16,603 nt of DNA from JAGOEF01 sp029564465 (GTDB lineage: Bacteria; Bacteroidota; Bacteroidia; Bacteroidales; ML635J-15): assembly GCA_029564465.1 (NCBI GenBank), contig JAKQPY010000092.1:1-16603 (forward strand), written 5' to 3'. The notes beneath the pieces are model-generated. The model did not search any database, was not told the origin of the DNA, and worked only from the letters and a program-made list of their open reading frames with translations. The first letter of the stretch is position 1. Every line of letters begins with the position of its first letter. Shown here piece by piece: positions 1 through 7,055 of the stretch. Made by a program: the position numbers and the translations under genes.

Positions 1-402
1 TCGCGGCTCCTTTTTCATGAAAATAACCTGCGCATCCACAAAACGGTGTTTGCGTAGGTCAACGTCCATATCTGCCCTCAAAAACTCCTCGGCCAGCAAG
101 GGGATATCGAATTTGTGTGAGTTATAGCCTGCCAGATCGCAACCTTCGATGAAACGGGCAATCTCTTTGGCCACTTGTTTAAAAGTCGGGGCGTTGGCTA
201 CATCTTCGTTGGTAATGCCATGCACTCCAATCGACTCCTGCGATATCTCCATCTCTGGGTTGATACGATAGGTTTTTTGTTCCTCAACATCATTGGGATT
301 TACCCGCAACAGCGATATTTCGACAATACGGTCGCTTGCAGTGTTCAGGCCTGTGGTTTCGACATCGAAAAATACTATGGGTTTTTTCAGTTGAAGTTTC
401 AT
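1..402 (-). CDS. 3'-5' exonuclease, DnaQ/epsilon-like (partial)
   Basis: This gene runs off the left edge; 134 N-terminal codons are visible from an ATG at 402. The protein belongs to the DEDD exonuclease superfamily that includes the proofreading subunit of DNA polymerase III. The Exo I motif FFDVETTGL lies at residues 11-19, with presumed metal ligands D13 and E15. A HGIT segment follows at 61-64, and Exo II is GYNSHKFDIPLL at about 92-103 with D99. Exo III would lie beyond the edge. It sits 65 bp downstream of dnaN on the same strand, a pairing I recall from other Bacteroidota, which supports a role in DNA replication or repair. A terminator-like hairpin separates the two genes, and I see no clear promoter of its own. 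Family assignment is firm; whether this is the replicative epsilon subunit or a related exonuclease cannot be settled from half a protein. Confidence 0.9.
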   Translation of the reverse strand, partial: MKLQLKKPIVFFDVETTGLNTASDRIVEISLLRVNPNDVEEQKTYRINPEMEISQESIGVHGITNEDVANAPTFKQVAKEIARFIEGCDLAGYNSHKFDIPLLAEEFLRADMDVDLRKHRFVDAQVIFMKKEPR

Positions 403-426
403 AATCTTATGGTTTTTTGCACAAAT

Positions 427-447
427 GAAAAAGGGGCTTGCGCCCCT
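427..447 (-). terminator. Intrinsic terminator or attenuator behind dnaN
   Basis: Read on the minus strand, AGGGGC, a GCAA tetraloop (GNRA class) and GCCCCT form a perfect 6-bp hairpin, followed by a run of five T. It lies 20 bp after the dnaN stop and 25 bp before the exonuclease start, so it could end the dnaN transcript or reduce read-through. The T tract is short, so partial termination is likely. Confidence 0.65.
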
Positions 448-467
448 GTGTTCGTTTGCTTGATTTT

Positions 468-1598
468 TTAATTGTTTATCATCATCGGCATGAGCAACAT
501 CAGAATTTGCTCATCAGGGTTGGCGTTGTCTTTCGGAAGAATCAGTCCGGCCCGTGTCGGATCGCTCAGCTCGATGCTTACTTCGGGTGTCGACAGATTC
601 TGCAGAATGTCCATCATAAACGGCGATTTAAAGCCTATATCCATTTCGTCGCCTTCATACAGGCAACTCAGCATTTCGTAACCGGCAATCGAATAATCCA
701 CATCCTGTGCCGAAATAACCAACTGGTTGCCGGTAATGTGAAGTTTCACCAGATTACTGGCCTGATTCGAAAATATTGAAACGCGTTTGAGGGTAGTGAA
801 TAATTCGGTTTTGTCAACCACCAGTTTATTGGGGTTATTGGCCGGGATAACTGCTCCGTAGTTGGGGTAAGTGCCTTCCACAAGACGGCATATCAGCTGA
901 TAATCGCCGAAAGAGAAAAATGCATTTTTGTTGTCGAATTCCAGTTTTACTTCGCTGTCGGCTTTGGGTAAAATGTTTTTCAGGATGGCCGCAGGTTTCT
1001 GGGGCAGAATAAATTTGTCGGGAGTTTCAACGGTAACATCGGTGCGGCGGTAGCGAACCAGTTTATGGGCGTCGGTGGCCACAAAATTGGTGGCTTCGGT
1101 TCCCAGTTCCACCAGAATACCGTTCATTACCGGGCGAAGTTCATCGTGTGCCGTGGCAAACAGGGTAGAACTGATACCGGTATACAGTACGTCGGGCTGA
1201 ATGGCAATGCTGCTGTACTTTTCGGCGCTTAGCACTGGCACCTGCGGAAAGTCCTCGGCATTAACACCCATTAGTGAGTATTTGCCATTTTCGCTGTTGA
1301 TATCAATTTTTAGCGTATCGTCGTCGATATTGAAGGTGAGCGGTTGCTCTGCAAATTCTTTCAATACATCGACCAACCTTTTGGCATCGATACCCAGTGT
1401 AATGTTACCATGTGCCGAATCGAGCATCAGGCGGGCGGTAAGTGTCGACTCCAGGTCGCTGGCTGTAATTTGCATCTCACCGGCTTCGATACGGATTAAA
1501 AAATTGTCGAGAATCGAAAGCGTGTTTTTCGAATTGATAACCTTGCTCACTATTTGCAGGCGGTTTAACAGGCCTGTACTGGAAATTACAAAATCCAT
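468..1598 (-). CDS. dnaN: DNA polymerase III beta subunit (sliding clamp)
   Basis: DnaN forms the ring-shaped dimer that encircles DNA and tethers the replicative polymerase; it also recruits repair and polymerase partners through its C-terminal pocket. The 376-aa length is normal for the family and fits three tandem clamp domains of about 120 residues. The start MDFVISSTGLL, the central segment GVNAEDFPQVP and the C-terminus ILMLLMPMMINN are recognisable, the last being the usual carboxy-terminal strand of bacterial clamps. The ATG at 1598 is preceded by an A-rich leader and a Bacteroidota -7 element, which supports this start. The upstream neighbour is a DUF4340 gene whose stop is 116 bp away; downstream is an epsilon-like exonuclease, so clamp and proofreading-type nuclease are neighbours. 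Nothing in the gene looks degraded. Confidence 0.98.
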   Translation of the reverse strand: MDFVISSTGLLNRLQIVSKVINSKNTLSILDNFLIRIEAGEMQITASDLESTLTARLMLDSAHGNITLGIDAKRLVDVLKEFAEQPLTFNIDDDTLKIDINSENGKYSLMGVNAEDFPQVPVLSAEKYSSIAIQPDVLYTGISSTLFATAHDELRPVMNGILVELGTEATNFVATDAHKLVRYRRTDVTVETPDKFILPQKPAAILKNILPKADSEVKLEFDNKNAFFSFGDYQLICRLVEGTYPNYGAVIPANNPNKLVVDKTELFTTLKRVSIFSNQASNLVKLHITGNQLVISAQDVDYSIAGYEMLSCLYEGDEMDIGFKSPFMMDILQNLSTPEVSIELSDPTRAGLILPKDNANPDEQILMLLMPMMINN

Positions 1599-1653
1599 AT
1601 TCTTATGTTTTTGCGTTCGTTATTGTCGCTAAAGATACTGTGTTTCGCGATAA

Positions 1654-1661
1654 CAAAAATA
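1654..1661 (-). promoter_or_regulatory. dnaN promoter, -7 element
   Basis: On the minus strand TATTTTTG matches the Bacteroidota consensus TAnnTTTG exactly and lies 55 bp before the dnaN start codon. I do not see a convincing TTTG-type -33 element at the expected distance, so the call rests on the -7 match and its position between two genes. Confidence 0.45.
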
Positions 1662-1714
1662 CAATTTTCTGACGAATCTGCTAATTTTTATTAACATTCG
1701 CCCGAACAGTTTTT

Positions 1715-2779
1715 TTACCGGGCAACAAAGTCACCGGGCTTTTTGGTCAGCAGGTCGAAAAGTGTATACTGCAACAGGATAAGGTCTTTGTCGTTGTTGA
1801 TTACACCGTAGAAGCGGTCAATATCGTTGTTGTAGAAATGGCCTTCTTCGTCATAAGTGTTCTTAAAATTCGGTCGCGCAAAGGTCTTCAGGCGGGTTTT
1901 CCGGCCTTTGATATCCTCCACCGTATAAATACACATCTCCGATTTGCTGTTCAATATCGAGTCGAGTTTCAGGTATTCGTCGGTGTCGTTCATGTATATT
2001 TCGAAGCCTACCTTTTTGTAGCGCGACATAAACTCTTTTACGGCCATCGGGTCAACTCCCTGCAAGGGTTTTCCTGTTTTGAGCAACACGATACTGTAGT
2101 TGTTGTTCCCGTTGTTCACTGCCGAAAACGACTGGTCGGGGTCAGCGGGGTATTCAAGCGTTACCGATTTAATATTTTTAACATCGTAGTTAAATAAAAT
2201 CCGGTCGCGCCATTCATAAATACTCGTAGTGTATCGGGTATTTAAAAAGCCTGCAAAACCCGGTATGTGCACTTCGAAAGGCTCGTCAGAACCTTCGAGA
2301 AGCATATAGGTTCCCGTATTATCCTGAGTAACACCACCCACATAATACACTTTCACCAGTTCGCCCTCCTGATAGATCTCCACCTTGGTCGAAGTTGTCG
2401 ACAAGCTCCGCAACACAAAGTCCATCTTGGTTTTGGGTACCGGCGCGGCAACTTCGAGGTCGCAGATGGTTTCGAGCAACACATCCACAAAATCGCGGCG
2501 GGCAACATAGTCACCGTTCACTTGCCAGTAGTTGTCTTTACGCTCCAGCAAAATGGTATTGTTTTGCTTGTCGGCCAGAAAGATTTTGTCAACACGTGCC
2601 GTGTCTTTCACGTCAAAGTCGCGCAGTGTTTTCAGGGTTCCCGATATTTTTTCGATACGGAATTTTGTTTTACCAAACTCCTTGTAGCTCACAATACGGT
2701 ATTTCATGAAAAAAATAACCACGGCCAGTGCCAGTAACACCAGCAGCACTATGAGAATAATTTTGTTTTGTCGTTTCAT
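1715..2779 (-). CDS. DUF4340 domain protein, membrane-anchored
   Basis: The 354-aa protein begins with a basic stretch and one hydrophobic segment (IILIVLLVLLALAVVIFFM, about residues 7-25) that should anchor it in the inner membrane, with the rest outside the cytoplasm. The body has the DUF4340 pattern: short repeated units with hydrophobic strands, such as VDKIFLADKQNNTILLERKD followed by YWQVNGD at about residues 63-90, then two further similar halves. Biochemical function is unknown. From established gene neighbourhoods, DUF4340 proteins often follow GldG-type auxiliary proteins of ABC transporters in many phyla, and here the gene starts 5 bp after the gldG stop. I infer it is part of the same envelope complex. 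The ATG at 2779 gives a sensible membrane anchor. No truncation is seen. Confidence 0.85.
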   Translation of the reverse strand: MKRQNKIILIVLLVLLALAVVIFFMKYRIVSYKEFGKTKFRIEKISGTLKTLRDFDVKDTARVDKIFLADKQNNTILLERKDNYWQVNGDYVARRDFVDVLLETICDLEVAAPVPKTKMDFVLRSLSTTSTKVEIYQEGELVKVYYVGGVTQDNTGTYMLLEGSDEPFEVHIPGFAGFLNTRYTTSIYEWRDRILFNYDVKNIKSVTLEYPADPDQSFSAVNNGNNNYSIVLLKTGKPLQGVDPMAVKEFMSRYKKVGFEIYMNDTDEYLKLDSILNSKSEMCIYTVEDIKGRKTRLKTFARPNFKNTYDEEGHFYNNDIDRFYGVINNDKDLILLQYTLFDLLTKKPGDFVAR

Positions 2780-2784
2780 GGATA

Positions 2785-4737
2785 TTACTTACGCCCGAAG
2801 CGCATTTTTCTGATTATAATAATACATATTCCGGTAAGGATAATAATCGCAATGGGCAGCAGGGTGTTGAACCAAACCCAGAAAACACCCGACTGCATTA
2901 CCTTGCCGCGGTCGAGTTCACGCAGTTTTATGTCCTTCATCCGCAGCGAAATCATATCCTCGTCTTCGCACAGGTAATTCACACAGTTTACCAGAAAATC
3001 GCGGTTACCCGGGCAGTACTGTTCCTGATAATATTTGTCTTCGCCCAGATAAAATGCCTGCTTCTTATCGCCCAGTGTCTTTACTTCGTTGCGTATCATA
3101 TCGCCGTCCGAAATGATAATCATTCGCGTGGGCTTACTGCGTGCTATAAAATTAATGTCTTCGCTCTGTGCTATTTCGGGAGCCAGCCGGTTGTTGAAAT
3201 TCGACTCGAATTCGCCTTCGAGCAATACCGCTACCGGCAGGCTGGGTCTGTTGAACGAAGCCGGCTCTACGTTGTCCTTTATCGTTTTCAGGCTCACCTC
3301 CACCGGTGCCATCATCGACTTCGAGAGCCGCGAGGTGCGCAGTAAAATGGTCTTTTTTATTGCCGGGTCATCGCCCACGGTATCCATACTGCTCACAAAC
3401 TCGGTTCTGATACGGCTCAGATTGCGCGTTACCGGATGTTCCGAAAGGGTGTCGGGAACGATTACCGGAAAATAGTACCAGGGAACCGGCATAAACTGAG
3501 GCTGACCTCCTGCTGAATTGACTACGATGGGAATATTCAGGCATTTCAAATCCTGAATCAGGTCGGGGTTTATGCGGACTCCGTAGCGGAATAACTGGTC
3601 GTCGAGGTTAATGTCGTTAATAAGTGCCATAAACGAAACCTGATTGGCCAGACTATCCATACTCGCTGCCATCCATTCCACCAGCCAGAGTACCTTACCC
3701 CCGCGCATGATGTATTGGTCAATAATAAATTTTTCGCGTTCGCGGAATATACTGTCGGGTTTGGCTATCACAATGGCGCTGTAACCGTCGAGGGAATTGA
3801 GCACACCATTCATACGCAGCCTGTCAATCTGATAATAGCGCGACAGTTCCATCATGATGTCGTGGGTTTCCCATTCGTCAAGTTCGCCATGACCTTCGAT
3901 AAAGGCAATCTTCTGCTTACTTTCGCGGGTAAGCAGCCAGATGGCATTAATAAAATTGCGTTCCAGCTCGCTCACTGTCTTATTGAACTCCTGTTGGTCG
4001 CCCACCGTAATATTATCCACAAAAAAGTTTACCGGTACTTCTTCTCCCTTAAAACTGATGATTGCTCCCGGAAACACCACCTGCTCCTTGTACTCGCTGT
4101 TACCCATCTCCTGAAGATATTGCGGTATCAGGCCTTTCTTTATCAGTTCAACATACACTTCGCGCTTGGTTTCGTCGTCGGCATCACCAAAGGGGTCAAT
4201 AAATTCGTACTCAATATTTTTTGAGAACACCCTGAAGTCGTCGAGCATCTCGCGCACCGAACGTTTCAGACGCTTAAATCCCAAAGGTAAATCGTCACCA
4301 TCGAGATAGATTTTAATATACACCCTGTCGTCGAGATTGCGTATGATGTTGCGGGTTGTTTCCGACAGCGAATATCTTTTTTCGGCTGTCAGGTCAAGCC
4401 TGAAAAACAACTGGCTGCTAATAAAATTAACGACCACTATAATAAGCAGCACCAGCAGCAGTTGCACCAGACTTTGCTTCTTCAGGCTGCGGCGGTTGAA
4501 GCCTTGATCGTTTTTTGGTAATTTTATCCATAAGAATAAATAAACCAACAAACCCGGTGAAATCAATAAGAATAAGACTCTTAAAAGAATTACATTAATA
4601 TTAAAATGATTCGCTAATCCTTGACAAACACCTCCAAAAATTCCCTGATTGACATCACGCATCAAAATGTTTTCAGACGCTTTATTCATCTTAGTTTCAC
4701 CAGAATTTCTATTTCTTTTCATTTCTCTTTTTGCCAT
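2785..4737 (-). CDS. gldG: PspC domain-GldG fusion, ABC complex auxiliary protein
   Basis: GldG is the auxiliary membrane protein of the GldAFG ABC complex, known from gliding motility in Flavobacterium. Order in this 650-aa protein: basic N-terminus; a PspC-like domain at about residues 29-74 (QGIFGGVCQGLANHFNIN, then a hydrophobic segment at 48-72); a second membrane segment at 90-111; the GldG signature FRLDLTAEKRYSLSETT at about 112-128; a large extracytoplasmic auxiliary domain; and a C-terminal membrane segment at about 617-643. Ordinary GldG starts just before the 90-111 segment, so the first 80 or so residues are extra and contain the PspC module. The DNA coding for that extra part is much richer in AT (31% G+C over 4501-4740) than the rest. 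Position 3 bp behind gldF and 5 bp before the DUF4340 gene indicates an operon. Internal ATGs exist (residues 17 and 26), but all would retain the PspC domain. Confidence 0.93.
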   Translation of the reverse strand: MAKREMKRNRNSGETKMNKASENILMRDVNQGIFGGVCQGLANHFNINVILLRVLFLLISPGLLVYLFLWIKLPKNDQGFNRRSLKKQSLVQLLLVLLIIVVVNFISSQLFFRLDLTAEKRYSLSETTRNIIRNLDDRVYIKIYLDGDDLPLGFKRLKRSVREMLDDFRVFSKNIEYEFIDPFGDADDETKREVYVELIKKGLIPQYLQEMGNSEYKEQVVFPGAIISFKGEEVPVNFFVDNITVGDQQEFNKTVSELERNFINAIWLLTRESKQKIAFIEGHGELDEWETHDIMMELSRYYQIDRLRMNGVLNSLDGYSAIVIAKPDSIFREREKFIIDQYIMRGGKVLWLVEWMAASMDSLANQVSFMALINDINLDDQLFRYGVRINPDLIQDLKCLNIPIVVNSAGGQPQFMPVPWYYFPVIVPDTLSEHPVTRNLSRIRTEFVSSMDTVGDDPAIKKTILLRTSRLSKSMMAPVEVSLKTIKDNVEPASFNRPSLPVAVLLEGEFESNFNNRLAPEIAQSEDINFIARSKPTRMIIISDGDMIRNEVKTLGDKKQAFYLGEDKYYQEQYCPGNRDFLVNCVNYLCEDEDMISLRMKDIKLRELDRGKVMQSGVFWVWFNTLLPIAIIILTGICIIIIRKMRFGRK

Positions 4738-4740
4738 GGC

Positions 4741-5472
4741 TTACCATTTTCTGCTTTCGAGCGAAAGCTTGGTGATGAATAAAAACAAACCGGTCACACT
4801 GATAAAATACACCACATCGCGGCTGTCGATCACACCCCTCGACATCGAAGTGTAGTGGTCGTTAATCCCCAGCGAGATAATAAAATCCTGCATACCCCCG
4901 CTAAAGCCGAGACTCGCCAGTTGCGAAAATCCCAGAAAGAAGAAATAGCACATCACGATGCTGATAAAAAACGCCACAATCTGGTTTTTGGTCAGCGATG
5001 AGGCAAAAACCCCAATGGCAGAATACACACCGGCCAGAAAAAACAGCCCGGCATAGGAACCGGCCAGACCACCATAGTCAATATTTCCCGGCGGGTCGGC
5101 CAGCGTTACCAGCGATATCAGATAAATCAGCGTGGGCACCAGTGCTATGGCCGATAAACCCAGACCTGCCAGAAACTTGGCTATCACAATTTTAAAATCA
5201 CTCAGGGGTTTGGTAAGCAGCCATTCCGCTGTACCCGACCGCTTTTCTTCGGCAAACAAGCGCATCGTTACCGCCGGTATCAGAAACAAAAATATCCACG
5301 GGGCCAGAATAAACATGCTGTCGAGGTTGGCGTAACCCATATCGAGAACATTGAATTCGCTGTGAAAAATCCAGATGAACATGCTGTTGATGAGCAGAAA
5401 TATTGCCACCACCACATAGCCTGTTACCGAACTGAAAAACTCACTGATTTCTTTACGAAGTAATGCTAACAT
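4741..5472 (-). CDS. gldF: ABC transporter permease GldF
   Basis: GldF is the integral-membrane permease subunit of the gliding-associated ABC transporter. The 243-aa protein shows about six hydrophobic segments and the ABC-2 permease pattern: the amphipathic start MLALLRKEISEFFSSVTGYV, the first membrane span, then the hallmark cytoplasmic stretch MRLFAEEKRSGTAEWLLTKPL at about residues 70-90, followed by further spans. Full length is normal. It is the first gene of a minus-strand operon with gldG and a DUF4340 gene, and a promoter is visible 21-55 bp upstream. The ATPase partner GldA is not in the window, as in genomes where gldA is unlinked. GldFG homologues also occur in Bacteroidota that do not glide, so the gene alone does not show gliding motility. 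Confidence 0.95.
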   Translation of the reverse strand: MLALLRKEISEFFSSVTGYVVVAIFLLINSMFIWIFHSEFNVLDMGYANLDSMFILAPWIFLFLIPAVTMRLFAEEKRSGTAEWLLTKPLSDFKIVIAKFLAGLGLSAIALVPTLIYLISLVTLADPPGNIDYGGLAGSYAGLFFLAGVYSAIGVFASSLTKNQIVAFFISIVMCYFFFLGFSQLASLGFSGGMQDFIISLGINDHYTSMSRGVIDSRDVVYFISVTGLFLFITKLSLESRKW

Positions 5473-5492
5473 GACTTTTTATTTAATGACTG

Positions 5493-5527
5493 CAAAATTA
5501 TTTTTTTATCACGAATAATAAAACAAA
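5493..5527 (-). promoter_or_regulatory. Promoter of the gldF-gldG-DUF4340 operon
   Basis: On the minus strand TTTG (5524-5527) and TAATTTTG (5493-5500) match the Bacteroidota -33 and -7 elements, with 23 bp between them. The -7 element ends 20 bp before the gldF ATG. It is the minus half of a divergent promoter region with the acyloxyacyl hydrolase gene. Confidence 0.6.
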
Positions 5528-5541
5528 GCCTTCATTATAAA

Positions 5542-5569
5542 TTGGTTCTTAAAATTGAACTTATATTTG
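5542..5569 (+). promoter_or_regulatory. Promoter of the acyloxyacyl hydrolase gene
   Basis: TATATTTG at 5562-5569 is an exact match to the TAnnTTTG -7 element. TTG at 5542-5544 may serve as the -33 element with 17 bp between. Transcription would begin near 5576, before the ATG at 5593. This argues against starting the protein at the TTG at 5542, which would lie inside the promoter. Confidence 0.55.
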
Positions 5570-5592
5570 CACACAACGACGCACAGGCCACT

Positions 5593-6711
5593 ATGAGAAA
5601 TACACCAATCATAAAAACACTTTTTGCAAAACGCAGGATGCTGGTTTTTGTTGTTTGCTGTCTTGCTTCGTTCACCCTGTCGGGACAAAACCGCTGGGGC
5701 ATTACCGCCTCGGGTTCCTGGGGTTTTCTGGCACCCCATCATAAACCCATGCAATATCTCATCAACGGTCACACACTGAGCGCATCGCTGGGTCTCCGCC
5801 TCAGGTTCTCCGACAAAACACACTGGCTGCAGTCGTGGCGCTACCCCGACATCAGCCTGCAGTACGGGTTTTCGTCGTTGGGCAACCGCGAAGTGCTGGG
5901 CTATGCCCATTCGCTCATCTGCAATGCCGATATCCGTATTGCGGGAAACGCGCAACATGCCTTGTTCTACACCCTCGGTGGGGGACCGGCCATCCTTACC
6001 CGGCCTTTCGACCGCGAAACCAACTACCTCAACACCGCCATCGGTTCGCACCTGAATGCGCATTTCAGGCTGGGGCTGGGCTATTCGTTTACGCCGCGTA
6101 ACAGCCCGCGCACCTCGTTCCGTGCCGGTCTGCAGTTCAATCACTACTCAAACGGCAGCCTGTTCAAGCCTAACTTAGGCCTCAATTTGGTCACCATGGG
6201 TATGGGCATTGTCTGCTTCACCGGGCAGTCCGATTCAACCCAAACCGACAACCCGCCTGTGGTTATAAAGCACACCGGCGCATGGGTACCGACCCTGCAC
6301 GTATCGGTGGGACTCCGGCAGCGTGCTGTTTACGACCCCCGCCATTATCCGGTGCTGGCGCTCAATGCCAACTTCAACTATTCCGTAAGTTCACGGCGCA
6401 TGTTGGGTCCGGGCATCGAACTCAACTACGACATGCTCACCGAATCGGTGCTGCTCGACAACCTGGCTACTGCAAGCCACAGCCCGTTCCGCATGGGCAT
6501 TCATCTGAATCAGGACCTGTATTTCGGCAACATAATACTCAGCCTGCAGGCAGGAGTTTATCTCGTAAACCCCAAAAAATCGGAGGGCTACATCTACGAC
6601 CGCATCGGGTTCCGATACCGCTTCCACAAAAACCTCATGGCCGGACTCATGCTCAAATCCCACCTCAGCGTTGCCGACTGCTTCGAACTCAGTTTCGGCT
6701 ATCGGTGGTAA
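5593..6711 (+). CDS. Acyloxyacyl hydrolase, PagL-like outer-membrane beta-barrel
   Basis: I read this 372-aa protein as a member of the lipid A 3-O-deacylase (PagL) related family, which acts on lipid A in the outer membrane. The start is ATG at 5593: it gives a basic N-terminus and a hydrophobic run MLVFVVCCLASFTLSGQ, a signal peptide with cleavage near residue 31. The mature part alternates hydrophobic and polar residues in glycine- and aromatic-rich strands, as in beta-barrels. The key motif is HYSNGSLFKPNLGLN with H184 and S186, matching the His-x-Ser pair of PagL; the position of the PagL catalytic Glu is N198 here. About 170 residues follow as a second strand-rich part ending in FGYRW, with an aromatic last residue as expected for barrel insertion. 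Fold and location are well supported; enzyme activity is less sure. Confidence 0.75.
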   Translation: MRNTPIIKTLFAKRRMLVFVVCCLASFTLSGQNRWGITASGSWGFLAPHHKPMQYLINGHTLSASLGLRLRFSDKTHWLQSWRYPDISLQYGFSSLGNREVLGYAHSLICNADIRIAGNAQHALFYTLGGGPAILTRPFDRETNYLNTAIGSHLNAHFRLGLGYSFTPRNSPRTSFRAGLQFNHYSNGSLFKPNLGLNLVTMGMGIVCFTGQSDSTQTDNPPVVIKHTGAWVPTLHVSVGLRQRAVYDPRHYPVLALNANFNYSVSSRRMLGPGIELNYDMLTESVLLDNLATASHSPFRMGIHLNQDLYFGNIILSLQAGVYLVNPKKSEGYIYDRIGFRYRFHKNLMAGLMLKSHLSVADCFELSFGYRW

Positions 6712-6764
6712 CAACGCCGGCTTTTCCGGATTTGCAAACGCCCCCAACTGTACCCGCCGCTCGT

Positions 6765-6781
6765 CCGGATTTGTAATCCGG
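6765..6781. repeat. REP-like short palindrome
   Basis: CCGGATT, TGT, AATCCGG form a perfect 7-bp inverted repeat with a 3-nt loop. A half copy CCGGATTTG lies about 40 bp upstream (from 6725), and CCGCC/GGCGG flank the palindrome. Lacking a T tract, it is not a standard terminator; its form fits a short interspersed palindrome. Confidence 0.5.
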
Positions 6782-7002
6782 GCGGTTCAAATACTCCTCA
6801 TGCACACTATAATTTAATTTACACGAGCGCGTCTTACCCGACCAAAGTACCGGTTTCAGTAAGAGCCCTATCATGAAAAACGCTAATATGGGAGCGTGTT
6901 TTCACATCTACAAATGATTCTTAGTAAAGCATTTTGCAATAGGTTCGGGTGTAGCGATAATGTTTTCTGACCTCTAATCTCTAATATTGCATTAGCGAAT
7001 AA

Positions 7003-7035
7003 TATCAAAACTTGCAATTATTGAAAGTTTTGATA
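7003..7035. promoter_or_regulatory. 33-bp near-perfect palindrome, likely operator
   Basis: Around the centre at 7019, 15 of 16 symmetric pairs match: arms TATCAAAACTT and AAGTTTTGATA, then one mismatch, then CAAT-T-ATTG in the middle. It covers the expected -33 region of the promoter at 7044-7051 and ends 20 bp before the ATPase start codon. The position suggests an operator for a dimeric repressor, perhaps the gene's own control. A role as an RNA hairpin is less likely because it would lie upstream of the transcript start. Confidence 0.55.
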
Positions 7036-7043
7036 ATTTTAAG

Positions 7044-7051
7044 TATATTTG
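7044..7051 (+). promoter_or_regulatory. ATPase gene promoter, -7 element
   Basis: TATATTTG matches TAnnTTTG exactly; TTG at 7021-7023, 20 bp upstream and inside the palindrome, can act as -33. The -7 element ends only 4 bp before the ATG at 7056, so the transcript would have almost no leader. Confidence 0.5.
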
Positions 7052-7055
7052 CATT

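Larger units (their letters stand above)
6712..7055. other. Intergenic region between hydrolase and ATPase genes
   Basis: This 344-bp stretch holds no credible gene. Its first 70 bp are GC-rich and contain a CCGGATTTG sequence twice, the second as part of a palindrome. From about 6880 it becomes AT-rich like the following ATPase gene, and it ends in a 33-bp palindrome and a promoter. The shift in composition suggests that the left boundary of an acquired segment lies near 6800-6900. No terminator with a T tract is visible after the hydrolase gene. Confidence 0.6.

Noticed and set aside
1700..1723. GCCCG/CGGGC hairpin at the end of the DUF4340 gene as a terminator
   Set aside because: The stem is only 5 bp, overlaps the stop codon, has a long A-rich loop and lacks a T tract after it on the minus strand.
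5509..6144. Minus-strand frame of 211 codons over the hydrolase gene
   Set aside because: It lies antisense to a gene with a signal peptide and family motif, crosses a divergent promoter region, and is rich in Arg and Gly as expected from a GC-rich shadow.
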